Notes under the pieces: generated by a model
What the model was told of the DNA's origin: nothing
Seen by the model: the letters and a program-made list of their open reading frames with translations, nothing else
The model's database searches: none
DNA from: an uncultured archaeon
GTDB lineage: Archaea > Halobacteriota > Methanosarcinia > Methanosarcinales > Methanoperedenaceae
DNA length: 48,996 nucleotides
Reading direction: 5' to 3'
Assembly (NCBI GenBank): GCA_902384525.1
Contig: CABMCA010000100.1
Coordinates: forward strand, 1-48,996
Shown: positions 1-7,305 of the stretch, one piece after another
Layout: each line of letters starts with the position of its first letter
How positions within the stretch are numbered: the first letter of the stretch is position 1
Program-made: the position numbers and the translations under genes

Positions 1-672
1 CTCAAACTTATTCATGGGAACCGCAAATGTCAGTTCATCCGCGGAAACATAGGGGCGTGCTGAAACATCGAACATCCCGATAATCCCTTTCGGGCTGTCC
101 GAATCCTTTTCAAGATAAGGGTTCTGGACAATAGAAGCGCATCCAGAGCTAAATGGTGCAATAACCCCATTGGGCTCGGATTCATCAAATCCACAGAGAG
201 TGAAGAGTCCTGACATAACATCAGGTCTTGCAAAAAAGATTACCACTTCGGGGTTATCCGATTCTTCAAGCATATCCCATCGCTTAAAAACAATATACTT
301 TGCAGGCGCCTTGAAAACAGGCTGCTTTCTCATCAGTTCCTTTACAAGTTCGGGGGATTTCTTGTACCGTTCACCTTCCATTTGCCCGGGAATGCCGCAT
401 GAGAGGAAATATTCGAAATTGGGCCTTATCGTTTCAGCAAAACCAAGATATCTTTTTCCCCCGAAGCATCCAATGGACCCTATATCGAAGCAATAAGATT
501 CACCTTTTCTTACATTCTGCAATGCACCAATAATGCATCTTGGGACAGTACCGGGTTTAGCGAGTTGGGCATGACCCTCTTCCCCGGTATAATAAAATGC
601 CATGGGAAGTTCTGCGTTATCGAAATATTTTTTCCAGAATTGAATGAAGTTATTTTTGAATTCCATATCCAT
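1..672 (-). CDS. DUF169 family protein (3' end outside window)
   Basis: I read an open frame without a stop from the ATG at 672 down to base 1, so the C-terminus is missing. An excellent Shine-Dalgarno (GGAGG) lies eight bases before the ATG. The 224 visible residues resemble the DUF169 (COG2043) family, common in methanogens and of unknown function: an early ELPMAFYYT stretch, the glycine/cysteine motif GCFGGKRYLGF, then VIFFARPDVMSGLFTL and a later Cys-containing stretch CASIVQNPYLEKD. Cysteines recur at motif positions, which may mean metal or cofactor binding, but that is inference. It is soluble, with no signal peptide. It lies 51 bases downstream of the membrane protein at 724-1428 on the same strand and may be cotranscribed with it. 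Confidence 0.8.
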   Translation of the reverse strand, partial: MDMEFKNNFIQFWKKYFDNAELPMAFYYTGEEGHAQLAKPGTVPRCIIGALQNVRKGESYCFDIGSIGCFGGKRYLGFAETIRPNFEYFLSCGIPGQMEGERYKKSPELVKELMRKQPVFKAPAKYIVFKRWDMLEESDNPEVVIFFARPDVMSGLFTLCGFDESEPNGVIAPFSSGCASIVQNPYLEKDSDSPKGIIGMFDVSARPYVSADELTFAVPMNKFE

Positions 673-723
673 GAATTATTCCTCCGATTTGTACTTAATT
701 TCAATGATGTCCTTTATATTTCT

Positions 724-1428
724 TTATTTCGATTGCTTTACCTCGAACAATCTGAATATTCCTATAACTGCTATTGTTATTAACACAGCTATCCCGGAAC
801 GGTAAACAACCGCAGGTACCCCAAATACAGGATTTACGTTAATACCCCCGAAAATCGCATATAAGGCAAATCCAATGCCTGCAAACATGAATTTTTTCCC
901 GGCAATCTCACCCGCAATGGCTTTCATCTTTCCTGAGAGATCAAAAAATGCATATGATGTAACAGCTGCACCAATTAATCCCAGACTGTAACGCTGCGCA
1001 AGGTCGGCTGCTTTATAATTTATACCCGTATCCTGGTTTGTAAAATCAAGTCCTGTAAAAACCAACAGCCAGATATACATCAGAAATGCCCCGTAAGGTA
1101 TTCCGCGAAGCCATCTGCGCTCTTCAATTCCTGCTGAGATTATATTCAATCCAAAGGCAAGGAGCGCTGCAAATGAACTTGAGACGAGTAACAACTTGAC
1201 AAGGTCAAAAATCCAGGAGGGCTGCCATGCCAGGAATCTGGGGATATCCGAATATTCGGCAAGACCATGAAGAAGCCCGAAAGCAGCCAGGTATTTAAAA
1301 TCATCCATGATCTCTATATGGCTTACCCTTTTTTTCCACAAAATCAATGCAGCAAACATTATAAGAAAACTTGTTCCATATATTAAATATACTGCAAGCT
1401 TGACCGTGTTGTCATTCCAATCAACCAT
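724..1428 (-). CDS. Seven-helix integral membrane protein, sensor-domain-like
   Basis: This is a 234-residue, very hydrophobic protein with about seven predicted membrane segments (near residues 12-30, 45-60, 75-98, 112-128, 145-163, 180-195 and 208-226). A good ribosome site (AAGGAG) precedes the ATG. The middle motif FGLLHGLAEYSDIP and the final segment running into a short basic tail resemble the membrane sensory regions that precede histidine-kinase domains, but here the protein ends where the kinase would begin. It could therefore be a stand-alone sensor or a kinase remnant; no catalytic domain is visible. It shares strand with the DUF169 gene 51 bases downstream. Function unknown. Confidence 0.7.
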   Translation of the reverse strand: MVDWNDNTVKLAVYLIYGTSFLIMFAALILWKKRVSHIEIMDDFKYLAAFGLLHGLAEYSDIPRFLAWQPSWIFDLVKLLLVSSSFAALLAFGLNIISAGIEERRWLRGIPYGAFLMYIWLLVFTGLDFTNQDTGINYKAADLAQRYSLGLIGAAVTSYAFFDLSGKMKAIAGEIAGKKFMFAGIGFALYAIFGGINVNPVFGVPAVVYRSGIAVLITIAVIGIFRLFEVKQSK

Positions 1429-1467
1429 TGTTTATTCTCCTTGAACCATCAGATTATATTAGGAGAA

Positions 1468-2139
1468 TCAATATTTATATATTTTGTTTGTTGTCCATTC
1501 CAGTAATTTATCGATCAGGCCAGGTTCCGAAATGAACATGTTAGTGCCATGTGAATTTCTCTTTATGATCTCTAACTCCTTATCACCCGGAAAAATCTTA
1601 AATAATTCCCTGCTGCTTTGTGCAGCATTTGTTGCATCCATTTCGCTTGCCAGGATATAGACCGGGCCGGAATAATGAGGAGCAAGTTGAGCCGCCTGTA
1701 TTCCCCTGTAATTGAGGCCGGGTGATAACAGGATAAGGAGCGAAACGTCTTTATCGATGGATGCCTGCCACAGGGCAAGGTTCGCGCCAATGCTTGCTCC
1801 TGCAATTGCCATTCCGGATATGTCCACATTTGCCTGGCCTTTCAGGAATTCCTTTGCAGCAGCAATGTCCTTCATGGATTCCCTGTGCTCGTGATCTTTG
1901 AATTCCTTATAATCTAATTTCGATCCATTCTTATCTGTGCTACTGCCATGCCCGCGCAGATCGATAGCAAGGGCAGCAAAACCTTTTTCCTGAAGACGGG
2001 TTGCAAATTCGGTCCAGCTTTCTTTAGTGGCTGGCATCATATGCAATAATAGAAAAACCGGTGCATGTTCTTTTTTTGGTTTGAAATAGTTCCCTGAAAT
2101 TTTCACTCCGTCTTCTGTAATAAATGTGATTTCTTCCAT
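1468..2139 (-). CDS. Alpha/beta hydrolase (serine hydrolase)
   Basis: A 223-residue alpha/beta-hydrolase fold protein, probably a cytoplasmic esterase, dienelactone-hydrolase-like or lysophospholipase-like enzyme; the substrate is not evident. The nucleophile elbow is GASIG (GxSxG) in the middle of the chain, the likely acid is the Asp in LASEMDATN, and the likely base is the His in NSHGTNMF near the C-terminus. An early HMMPATKESW stretch fits the oxyanion region. I chose the ATG at 2139 because GGAG lies eight bases upstream; in-frame starts at 2145 and 2169 exist but are less well placed. It is divergent from hsdR and shares a short AT-rich intergenic region with it. Confidence 0.85.
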   Translation of the reverse strand: MEEITFITEDGVKISGNYFKPKKEHAPVFLLLHMMPATKESWTEFATRLQEKGFAALAIDLRGHGSSTDKNGSKLDYKEFKDHEHRESMKDIAAAKEFLKGQANVDISGMAIAGASIGANLALWQASIDKDVSLLILLSPGLNYRGIQAAQLAPHYSGPVYILASEMDATNAAQSSRELFKIFPGDKELEIIKRNSHGTNMFISEPGLIDKLLEWTTNKIYKY

Positions 2140-2258
2140 TATCATCACTCCAATGTATAAGATAAACAATTCAATTTATATATTTATCCTTTATTAAGAG
2201 TATGAAGAAATTATATACTATTGCATCATTTTAAAATAGTGGTTAAAGGAATTTGACA

Positions 2259-4646
2259 ATGTCAAGAGATGAACATCAAACGCGCATCGAACTCATTAAT
2301 CCCGCTCTCTATAATCGTGGCTGGGGTGATTCCTTGATTCGGGAAGAAAAGACCCCTGGAGGGACGGATATCATAGATGGCAGACCGAGAAAACGAAGGG
2401 GAAGAACGGATTATCTTCTCTGTGTTCAAATTGTTAAAGGCAAACCCCCTATGCCTTTGGCAATACTTGAGGCGAAATCTGAAGATAAATTGCCATCACT
2501 TGGTATTCAACAGGCAAAAGATTACATGAAAAAATTCAATGTTCCTTTCGTTTTCTCAACCAATGGGAAGCTTTTTACTGAGTATGGAAAGGATACAGAA
2601 CAAATAAAGGACGCTTTGAGTTTATCAGATTTTCCAACACCTGAAGAACTTAAGCAGCGATATGAAAAAATTAACGGTTTCAAACTTGAATCAGAAGTTG
2701 CAAAACCATTGCTCATGCCTTATAAAGGCGGGGAAGCTGCACGATATTACTTTCAGGATGCTGCCATCCGTGCTGCGCTGGAAAAAATTGCTCTTGGAAA
2801 GAACAGATTGTTGCTATCCCTTGCTACAGGAACTGGAAAAACAGTAATTGCCGTACAGCTTCTTCATAAACTTGGGCAGGCATGTCAGCTTAAACGAGCT
2901 TTGTTTGTGTGTGATCGTGATGAGCTTAGAACACAGGGAATGGGAAAACTTCATAGCGTTTTTGGAGATAATGCCCAGATTGTTACTACGCAAGAACCTC
3001 AGGCAAATGCAAAGATCATTGTCGCCACATATCAGACTTTGAATGTTACAGCAGAAGATGATGAGCCAAGATTCTGGAAAGAAAATTATCCAAAAAATTA
3101 TTTCAGTCATATTATCCTTGATGAATGCCATCGCAGCGCATGGGGAAAATGGAGCGTAATTCTCACGGATAATCCAGATGCAGTACATATCGGTCTTACT
3201 GCAACGCCACGTATTGTTGTTGGCGGAAAAAAAGGATCGGACGGCAGAAATGGTGATGAAAATATAACCGCTCACAATATCGAGTATTTCGGCGACCCTA
3301 TCTATGAATATTCCATCAGCGATGGGCAGGAGGACGGTTATCTTGCAGCATGCGAAGTTATTCGAAGAACAGTTGATTTAGATAAGAAGGAAATTACAAA
3401 AGAAGATATAGAAAGGCGCTCGGCTTTCGATCCCTATACTGGCAAAAAGATTAATCCAAAGGATATTGAAGACCAGTATAATGCAAAAGATTATGAAGTC
3501 AAATTGATGCTGGATGACAGGGTAAAAGCTATGTCTGAAGATTTATTCCAGCATTTGCTCGATACCGGCGGACCTCATCAAAAGACGATCATATTCTGCG
3601 CAAGGGATTCTCATGCCAACCAGATTATGATTGCAATGAATAATCTTTACGAAAAATGGTGCAAAGTAAACAAGCAAATGGTCAGGGAATGGTATGCTTT
3701 TCAATGCACAGGAAACCCTGATTTGAGACCTCCGGCTGACAAAATTATTCCTGATTTCCGGGGTTCTAAGAATTCACACTTTATAGCTGCTACGGTTGAC
3801 CTGCTTTCTACAGGCGTGGATATTCCCAATCTTGGCAACGTTGTGTTTTTCAGATATCTCGAATCACCCATCAGTTTTTACCAGATGGTTGGCAGGGGAA
3901 CAAGAACAGGTGAGCCGCGCGGTTCTAAATTGATGTTCCGCTTATATGATTATACCAACGCTACCCGGCTTTTCGGCGAAGAATTCAAGAGCCGCGCCAA
4001 ACCCTCAAAGCCTGAAGAACCGCCAGAGGGTATCGAGTCTCCGACTTCTTCTTATGGTGACGATACGCCAAAGCGGAGGATTATTCGGGTTGGTGAACAG
4101 CAGTTCACTGTTCAGATCGAAGGCGAGGGGAGGTCTATTCTTTGCGAAGAGAATGGAAAAGAGGTTCTTGTACCTCTGGAAGAATATAAAGAAATACTTG
4201 CGCAAAGGCTTGTGGATGAAGCGCCGGGTGTTGATGATCTGCGGGAGAAATGGACTAAACTTGAAAAAAGGCTTAAATTGATATCTCAACTTGGAGGCGA
4301 TGGTGCAGTGCGGCTCATTCGTGAACTTGAGGATGAACGAGAGTGCGACCTTTTTGATGTGCTTGCCAAACTTGGATATGGCATACCGCCAAAATCAAGA
4401 ATTGAGAGGACAACAGCTTTCAAATACAAAAATAAGCAGTGGCTCCGTCAGTTCCCTGAGATAACGGGAAATGTGCTTGTTTCTATTGCGCGCCAGTTTG
4501 AAAAGGGAGGGATTGAGGAGCTTGAGACGACTGAAATTTTTAATGAGGCTGAGGTAGTGGCGAGCGGTGGATTTCAGGCGCTTGTCGGACTCAAAATAGC
4601 TCCGGAGATGCTGATTCAGGAGACAAAGACGAGGTTACTTACGTGA
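2259..4646 (+). CDS. hsdR: Type I restriction endonuclease subunit R (HsdR, EcoEI-like)
   Basis: The 795-residue motor/nuclease subunit of a type I restriction-modification complex, which translocates DNA and cuts it away from the recognition site. The N-terminal nuclease has a PD-(D/E)xK layout: D51 in GRTDYLL and E71-x-K73 in LEAKSED. The helicase core has Walker A ATGTGKT near residue 190, motif II DECH in ILDECHRSAWGKW, motif III GLTATPR, and motifs V/VI in STGVDIPNLGNV and YQMVGRGTRTG. The C-terminal part matches the EcoEI R family. The ATG at 2259 is preferred over the TTG six bases earlier because AAAGGA sits eight bases before it. It is first in the hsd island, about 470 bases before hsdS, with a repeat-rich patch between. 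Confidence 0.95.
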   Translation: MSRDEHQTRIELINPALYNRGWGDSLIREEKTPGGTDIIDGRPRKRRGRTDYLLCVQIVKGKPPMPLAILEAKSEDKLPSLGIQQAKDYMKKFNVPFVFSTNGKLFTEYGKDTEQIKDALSLSDFPTPEELKQRYEKINGFKLESEVAKPLLMPYKGGEAARYYFQDAAIRAALEKIALGKNRLLLSLATGTGKTVIAVQLLHKLGQACQLKRALFVCDRDELRTQGMGKLHSVFGDNAQIVTTQEPQANAKIIVATYQTLNVTAEDDEPRFWKENYPKNYFSHIILDECHRSAWGKWSVILTDNPDAVHIGLTATPRIVVGGKKGSDGRNGDENITAHNIEYFGDPIYEYSISDGQEDGYLAACEVIRRTVDLDKKEITKEDIERRSAFDPYTGKKINPKDIEDQYNAKDYEVKLMLDDRVKAMSEDLFQHLLDTGGPHQKTIIFCARDSHANQIMIAMNNLYEKWCKVNKQMVREWYAFQCTGNPDLRPPADKIIPDFRGSKNSHFIAATVDLLSTGVDIPNLGNVVFFRYLESPISFYQMVGRGTRTGEPRGSKLMFRLYDYTNATRLFGEEFKSRAKPSKPEEPPEGIESPTSSYGDDTPKRRIIRVGEQQFTVQIEGEGRSILCEENGKEVLVPLEEYKEILAQRLVDEAPGVDDLREKWTKLEKRLKLISQLGGDGAVRLIRELEDERECDLFDVLAKLGYGIPPKSRIERTTAFKYKNKQWLRQFPEITGNVLVSIARQFEKGGIEELETTEIFNEAEVVASGGFQALVGLKIAPEMLIQETKTRLLT

Positions 4647-4651
4647 AGGAA

Positions 4652-4676
4652 CCGCAGATGAACGCAGATGAACGCA
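4652..4676 (+). repeat. 25-bp dispersed repeat, copy 1
   Basis: A tandem of the unit CGCAGATGAA directly after hsdR. The 25 bases 4652-4676 are identical to the reverse complement of 18346-18370 inside the U32 peptidase gene. This is a short dispersed genomic repeat, not part of hsdR. A GTG-started frame from 4643 runs through it and continues into the HicB-like gene, but its N-terminal 99 residues are translated repeat and have no protein character. Confidence 0.85.
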
Positions 4677-4768
4677 TATTTAATACCGTAACTGAATTGG
4701 GGGGGATAAATCACAACAAAGTCAGCAATGAACCTCGGTACAAAGATAACAATAAAAAAGGTGTGATA

Positions 4769-4851
4769 GAACACGGATTGCACGGATTACACAGATGTGC
4801 ACGGATTAAACGTATCTGTGAAAATCCGTCCAATCCGTGTCATCCGTGTTC
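4769..4851. repeat. Imperfect palindromic repeat of CACGGATT units
   Basis: Three blocks are mirrored: 4769-4778 (GAACACGGAT) with 4842-4851, 4781-4788 (CACGGATT) with 4832-4839, and 4790-4796 (CACAGAT) with 4814-4820. The transcript could fold into a long bulged hairpin. A further repeat-like patch (GACGCAAAGAGTGCAAAG) follows at about 4884-4901. Together with 4652-4676, the 293 bases between hsdR and the next gene are mostly dispersed repeat; I see no gene there. Confidence 0.8.
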
Positions 4852-4939
4852 TACCTCAAAATGTTGGTCATTTATCATACCAGGACGCAAAGAGTGCAAA
4901 GTACGCCGACTGACCAATTTGCGACCTGTATGGTCAGAA

Positions 4940-5131
4940 ATGAAAAAAATCCGTTTTTTAATAGAGAAAGACCCAAAAGGCGGCTTTAATACCCGCGCCC
5001 TAGATTATTCTATCTTTAAGCAGAGTGAGACGATTGAAGAAGTGAGAGAGAATATTATTGATGCTGTGATGTGCCATTTTGATAATTCAAATGATATTAT
5101 TGTGGAGACAATCTTGCATGAGCATCGATAA
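4940..5131 (+). CDS. HicB-like small protein (orphan antitoxin-type)
   Basis: A 63-residue protein resembling short HicB-type antitoxins with a partial RNase-H fold. It begins MKKIRFLIEKDPKGGF and has the family pattern of a charged strand, an aromatic/leucine turn (ALDYSIFKQSETIEE), a helix (EEVRENIIDAVMCHF) and a closing strand. I chose the ATG at 4940 because homologous character starts there and everything upstream is repeat sequence; no strong ribosome site is visible. No HicA toxin lies next to it; the hsdS ATG at 5118 overlaps its end by 14 bases. It may be an orphan antitoxin or a coupling peptide inherited with the hsd operon. Confidence 0.65.
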   Translation: MKKIRFLIEKDPKGGFNTRALDYSIFKQSETIEEVRENIIDAVMCHFDNSNDIIVETILHEHR

Positions 5132-6365
5132 AAAAAGGAAACTACCCGTGGGTTGGAAGATGATGAAATTGAAGCAATTGGGATTGTTATCACAAGGCGG
5201 GACTCCAAGCACAGACGTATCAGAATATTGGGATGGTAATTATCCTTTTATTACCGGTGCAGATGTTACTGAATTGTTTGTTTCAAATGCCCGTTCTTAT
5301 TTAACTGAAAAAGGTCTCGATTCGGGTAAAACTCAAAGATGTGAAAATGGAGATTTACTCATTGTTTCAAGAACAAGAGTTGGACGGATTGGAATGGCAG
5401 CAAAAACCCTGGGAGTAAGCCAAGACGTAAGTGTTCTAAAAGTTGATAAAAGTTATGATGCTAAATACTTGGCTATCTTTTTAATTTCTATTTCAAAGCA
5501 ACTCGAAGAAGCCTGTCAGGGTTCAACAATCAAAGGTCTGACGAGAGGTTATATTGAGAATATCAATATTCCCATCCCCCCCACTCTTTCCGACCAGCTC
5601 ACCATCGCTTCCGACCTCGAAAAAAGGATGACGCAGGTCGAGAAGATGAGAGGGGCGGCATTGCGCCAGAAAGAAGCGATTGGAGCGATGAAGGGCGCTA
5701 TTTTGAGTGAGATTTTTTCTTATGAGGAAGGGGATGAGTTGCCGGAGGGGTGGAAATGGAAGACGATAAAGGATGTTATAGAAAAGAATATTCAAGTCTT
5801 CAACCCTGAAAATTATGGGAAGGAAAAATTTAATTATATCGATATTACAGGTGTAGACAATGTGCGCAAGAAAATTTCCAATGCCAGTCAAATATTAGTA
5901 AAAGAGGCTCCAAGCAGAGCGAAAACAATTTTAAGAGAAAATGATATAATCATTTCAACAGTTAGACCTAATTTGAACGCGGTTGCGTTATTGGATAAAA
6001 GTAATGAAGGAAATATTTGCAGTAGTGGTTTTTGTGTTATTAGATTAAAAGATGACTATCACGCACGATACTTTTTTCATTATCTTACCTCACCATATTT
6101 TGTCGATGCAGTTTCTAATATGGTTCAAGGCGCCATGTATCCAGCCATAAGTAATGATGATGTAAAGGGTTTCTCAATACCGCTCCCTCCCACTATATCT
6201 GAGCAGACCATCATATCCTCTGACCTTGAGCGCAAAATGTCAGAGCTTGAGAAAGCGCGCCTGGCAGCAGAAAAACAGCTTGATGCAATCGAGGCGCTGC
6301 CCGGGGCGATCCTGCGCGAAGTATTTGATTTTGAAGAGGAGTATTCAGGTTCGCAGAAGGAATAA
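5118..6365 (+). CDS. hsdS: Type I restriction-modification specificity subunit (HsdS)
   Basis: The 415-residue DNA-recognition subunit, which sets the bipartite target for both the methylase and the restriction complex. It has the classic duplicated plan. The first target-recognition domain opens with LPVGWKMMKLKQLG; the central conserved helix region holds PIPPTLSDQLTIASDLEKRM followed by GAILSEIF. The second half repeats this with LPEGWKWKTIKDV, then PLPPTISEQTIISSDLERKM and GAILREVF. The two PPT-S-(D/E)Q repeats are clearly homologous. The start at 5118 begins just before the first recognition domain; GGAG lies 11 bases upstream. The start overlaps the HicB-like gene. The DUF4258 gene begins one base after the stop, so translation is probably coupled. 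Confidence 0.93.
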   Translation: MSIDKKRKLPVGWKMMKLKQLGLLSQGGTPSTDVSEYWDGNYPFITGADVTELFVSNARSYLTEKGLDSGKTQRCENGDLLIVSRTRVGRIGMAAKTLGVSQDVSVLKVDKSYDAKYLAIFLISISKQLEEACQGSTIKGLTRGYIENINIPIPPTLSDQLTIASDLEKRMTQVEKMRGAALRQKEAIGAMKGAILSEIFSYEEGDELPEGWKWKTIKDVIEKNIQVFNPENYGKEKFNYIDITGVDNVRKKISNASQILVKEAPSRAKTILRENDIIISTVRPNLNAVALLDKSNEGNICSSGFCVIRLKDDYHARYFFHYLTSPYFVDAVSNMVQGAMYPAISNDDVKGFSIPLPPTISEQTIISSDLERKMSELEKARLAAEKQLDAIEALPGAILREVFDFEEEYSGSQKE

Positions 6366-6366
6366 A

Positions 6367-6711
6367 ATGAAATTTCAAATCATCGGAACCGAAGAAAAAC
6401 CCAAGGGCAGACTTTATAAAATTGATGTTGATAGTCTAAAACTTCATCTGCTTTTTACGCATCATTCTTTAGATCGCATTAGTGTTTGGGGCTTGAGTAT
6501 TGAACAAGTTCTGGATGCTTTGATATTTCCTGAAGAAGTTGTTACAGGTCATTTTAATAGGTTTATTGCACATAAAAGACATGATAAACATGTAGTTAGA
6601 GCAGTGTATGAATATGATATAAAATTACCCGTTCTTATAACAGTTTATTATCCATCAGCAGATAGATATTTTGAAGGAGGTGAAAAATATGCAGATAAAA
6701 TACTCACCTGA
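6367..6711 (+). CDS. DUF4258-like small protein, putative toxin
   Basis: A 114-residue protein starting one base after the hsdS stop. The core HHSLDRISVWGLSIEQVLDAL followed by FPEEVV fits the DUF4258 pattern (H-S-x-R-I...GI...V...P), a RelE-like fold often seen as the toxin partner of small antitoxins; the C-terminal ITVYYPS strand fits too. The ATG at 6367 is preferred because upstream in-frame codons lie inside hsdS. The 3' end overlaps the DUF2283 gene by 23 bases, the usual organisation of a two-gene toxin-antitoxin-like unit. The toxin role is inferred from family and arrangement. Confidence 0.75.
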   Translation: MKFQIIGTEEKPKGRLYKIDVDSLKLHLLFTHHSLDRISVWGLSIEQVLDALIFPEEVVTGHFNRFIAHKRHDKHVVRAVYEYDIKLPVLITVYYPSADRYFEGGEKYADKILT

Positions 6712-6901
6712 CGCAGATGCTTTGATAATACGCCTTCGTGATGGAAAGCCTGTAGATTCAGTTGATCTTGCGGAAGGGATCATAGCCCATTATTCAAAAG
6801 ATAAAAAGATACTTGAAATTGAAATTCTGGATGCTTCAAAGACAGTGCAAATGAGCGAATTGAACGTATCACTTAAAGGTGCACATGCAGTAGTAGCATG
6901 A
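6689..6901 (+). CDS. DUF2283 family small protein, putative antitoxin
   Basis: A 70-residue DUF2283 protein: the opening MQIKYSPDADALIIRL, the central VDLAEGIIAHYS and the following ILEIEILDAS are the family's hallmarks. A strong GGAGGTG lies seven bases before the ATG at 6689, inside the end of the DUF4258 gene. DUF2283 genes commonly follow DUF4258 genes, and the pair is regarded as a putative toxin-antitoxin module. It is lodged between hsdS and hsdM. Confidence 0.85.
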   Translation: MQIKYSPDADALIIRLRDGKPVDSVDLAEGIIAHYSKDKKILEIEILDASKTVQMSELNVSLKGAHAVVA

Positions 6902-6948
6902 AAAAATAATTAGATTAAAGAAATTACTTGCAATCGAATCAGGATTTA

Positions 6949-7224
6949 ATGAAGATGATATCAGAAGAAGATAAAGATACAATCATAAAATATGCTAAAA
7001 AATATAAAGTATCCTATATTATTCTATTTGGTTCTTCGATAAAGTATGACAAAGAATCCAATGATATAGACATCGGTGTTAATGGAATCGAACCACGCCT
7101 GTTTTTTGAATTTTATACCGAGTTATTTAAAAATTTGTCAAAACCTGTGGATCTCATTGACCTTTCCAGGAAATCATTATTTAGCGAGCTTGTAGAAAAA
7201 AGAGGACTAAAAATTTATGGATAA
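6949..7224 (+). CDS. MNT-type minimal nucleotidyltransferase
   Basis: A 91-residue minimal nucleotidyltransferase. The signature is LFGSSIKYDKESNDIDIGV, giving GS followed by the D-x-D metal-binding pair. Relatives (MntA/MenA type) act as antitoxins that AMPylate a HEPN RNase partner. The start is uncertain: ATG at 6949 or 6955, or TTG at 6928; I took 6949, with AGGAT a few bases upstream. An ATG at 7217 overlaps the stop, as a HEPN partner would, but that frame closes after 22 codons, so the partner seems missing. The gene lies 81 bases before hsdM. Confidence 0.8.
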   Translation: MKMISEEDKDTIIKYAKKYKVSYIILFGSSIKYDKESNDIDIGVNGIEPRLFFEFYTELFKNLSKPVDLIDLSRKSLFSELVEKRGLKIYG

Positions 7225-7285
7225 ACTGACTGAGAATATTCTCACAGCAATTTCAAAAAGAAATCAAGAATTTTTAATTGATTAA
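7217..7285 (+). pseudogene. 22-codon stub behind the MNT gene, possible HEPN remnant
   Basis: An ATG at 7217 overlaps the end of the nucleotidyltransferase gene and opens a 22-residue frame, MDKLTENILTAISKRNQEFL and two more residues, ending in TAA at 7283. The position and helical, charged character are what the start of a HEPN partner would look like. hsdM starts 20 bases later. It may be the remnant of a deleted partner or only a chance frame. Confidence 0.3.
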
Positions 7286-7305
7286 AATATATAGTTGGAA
7301 AAAAT

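Noticed and set aside
4769-4851. CRISPR-like repeats
   Set aside because: The units are mirrored, not direct with regular spacers, and there are no cas genes in the window.
4643-4939. GTG-started N-terminal extension of the HicB-like gene
   Set aside because: The translated sequence is dispersed repeat; the family resemblance begins at 4940.
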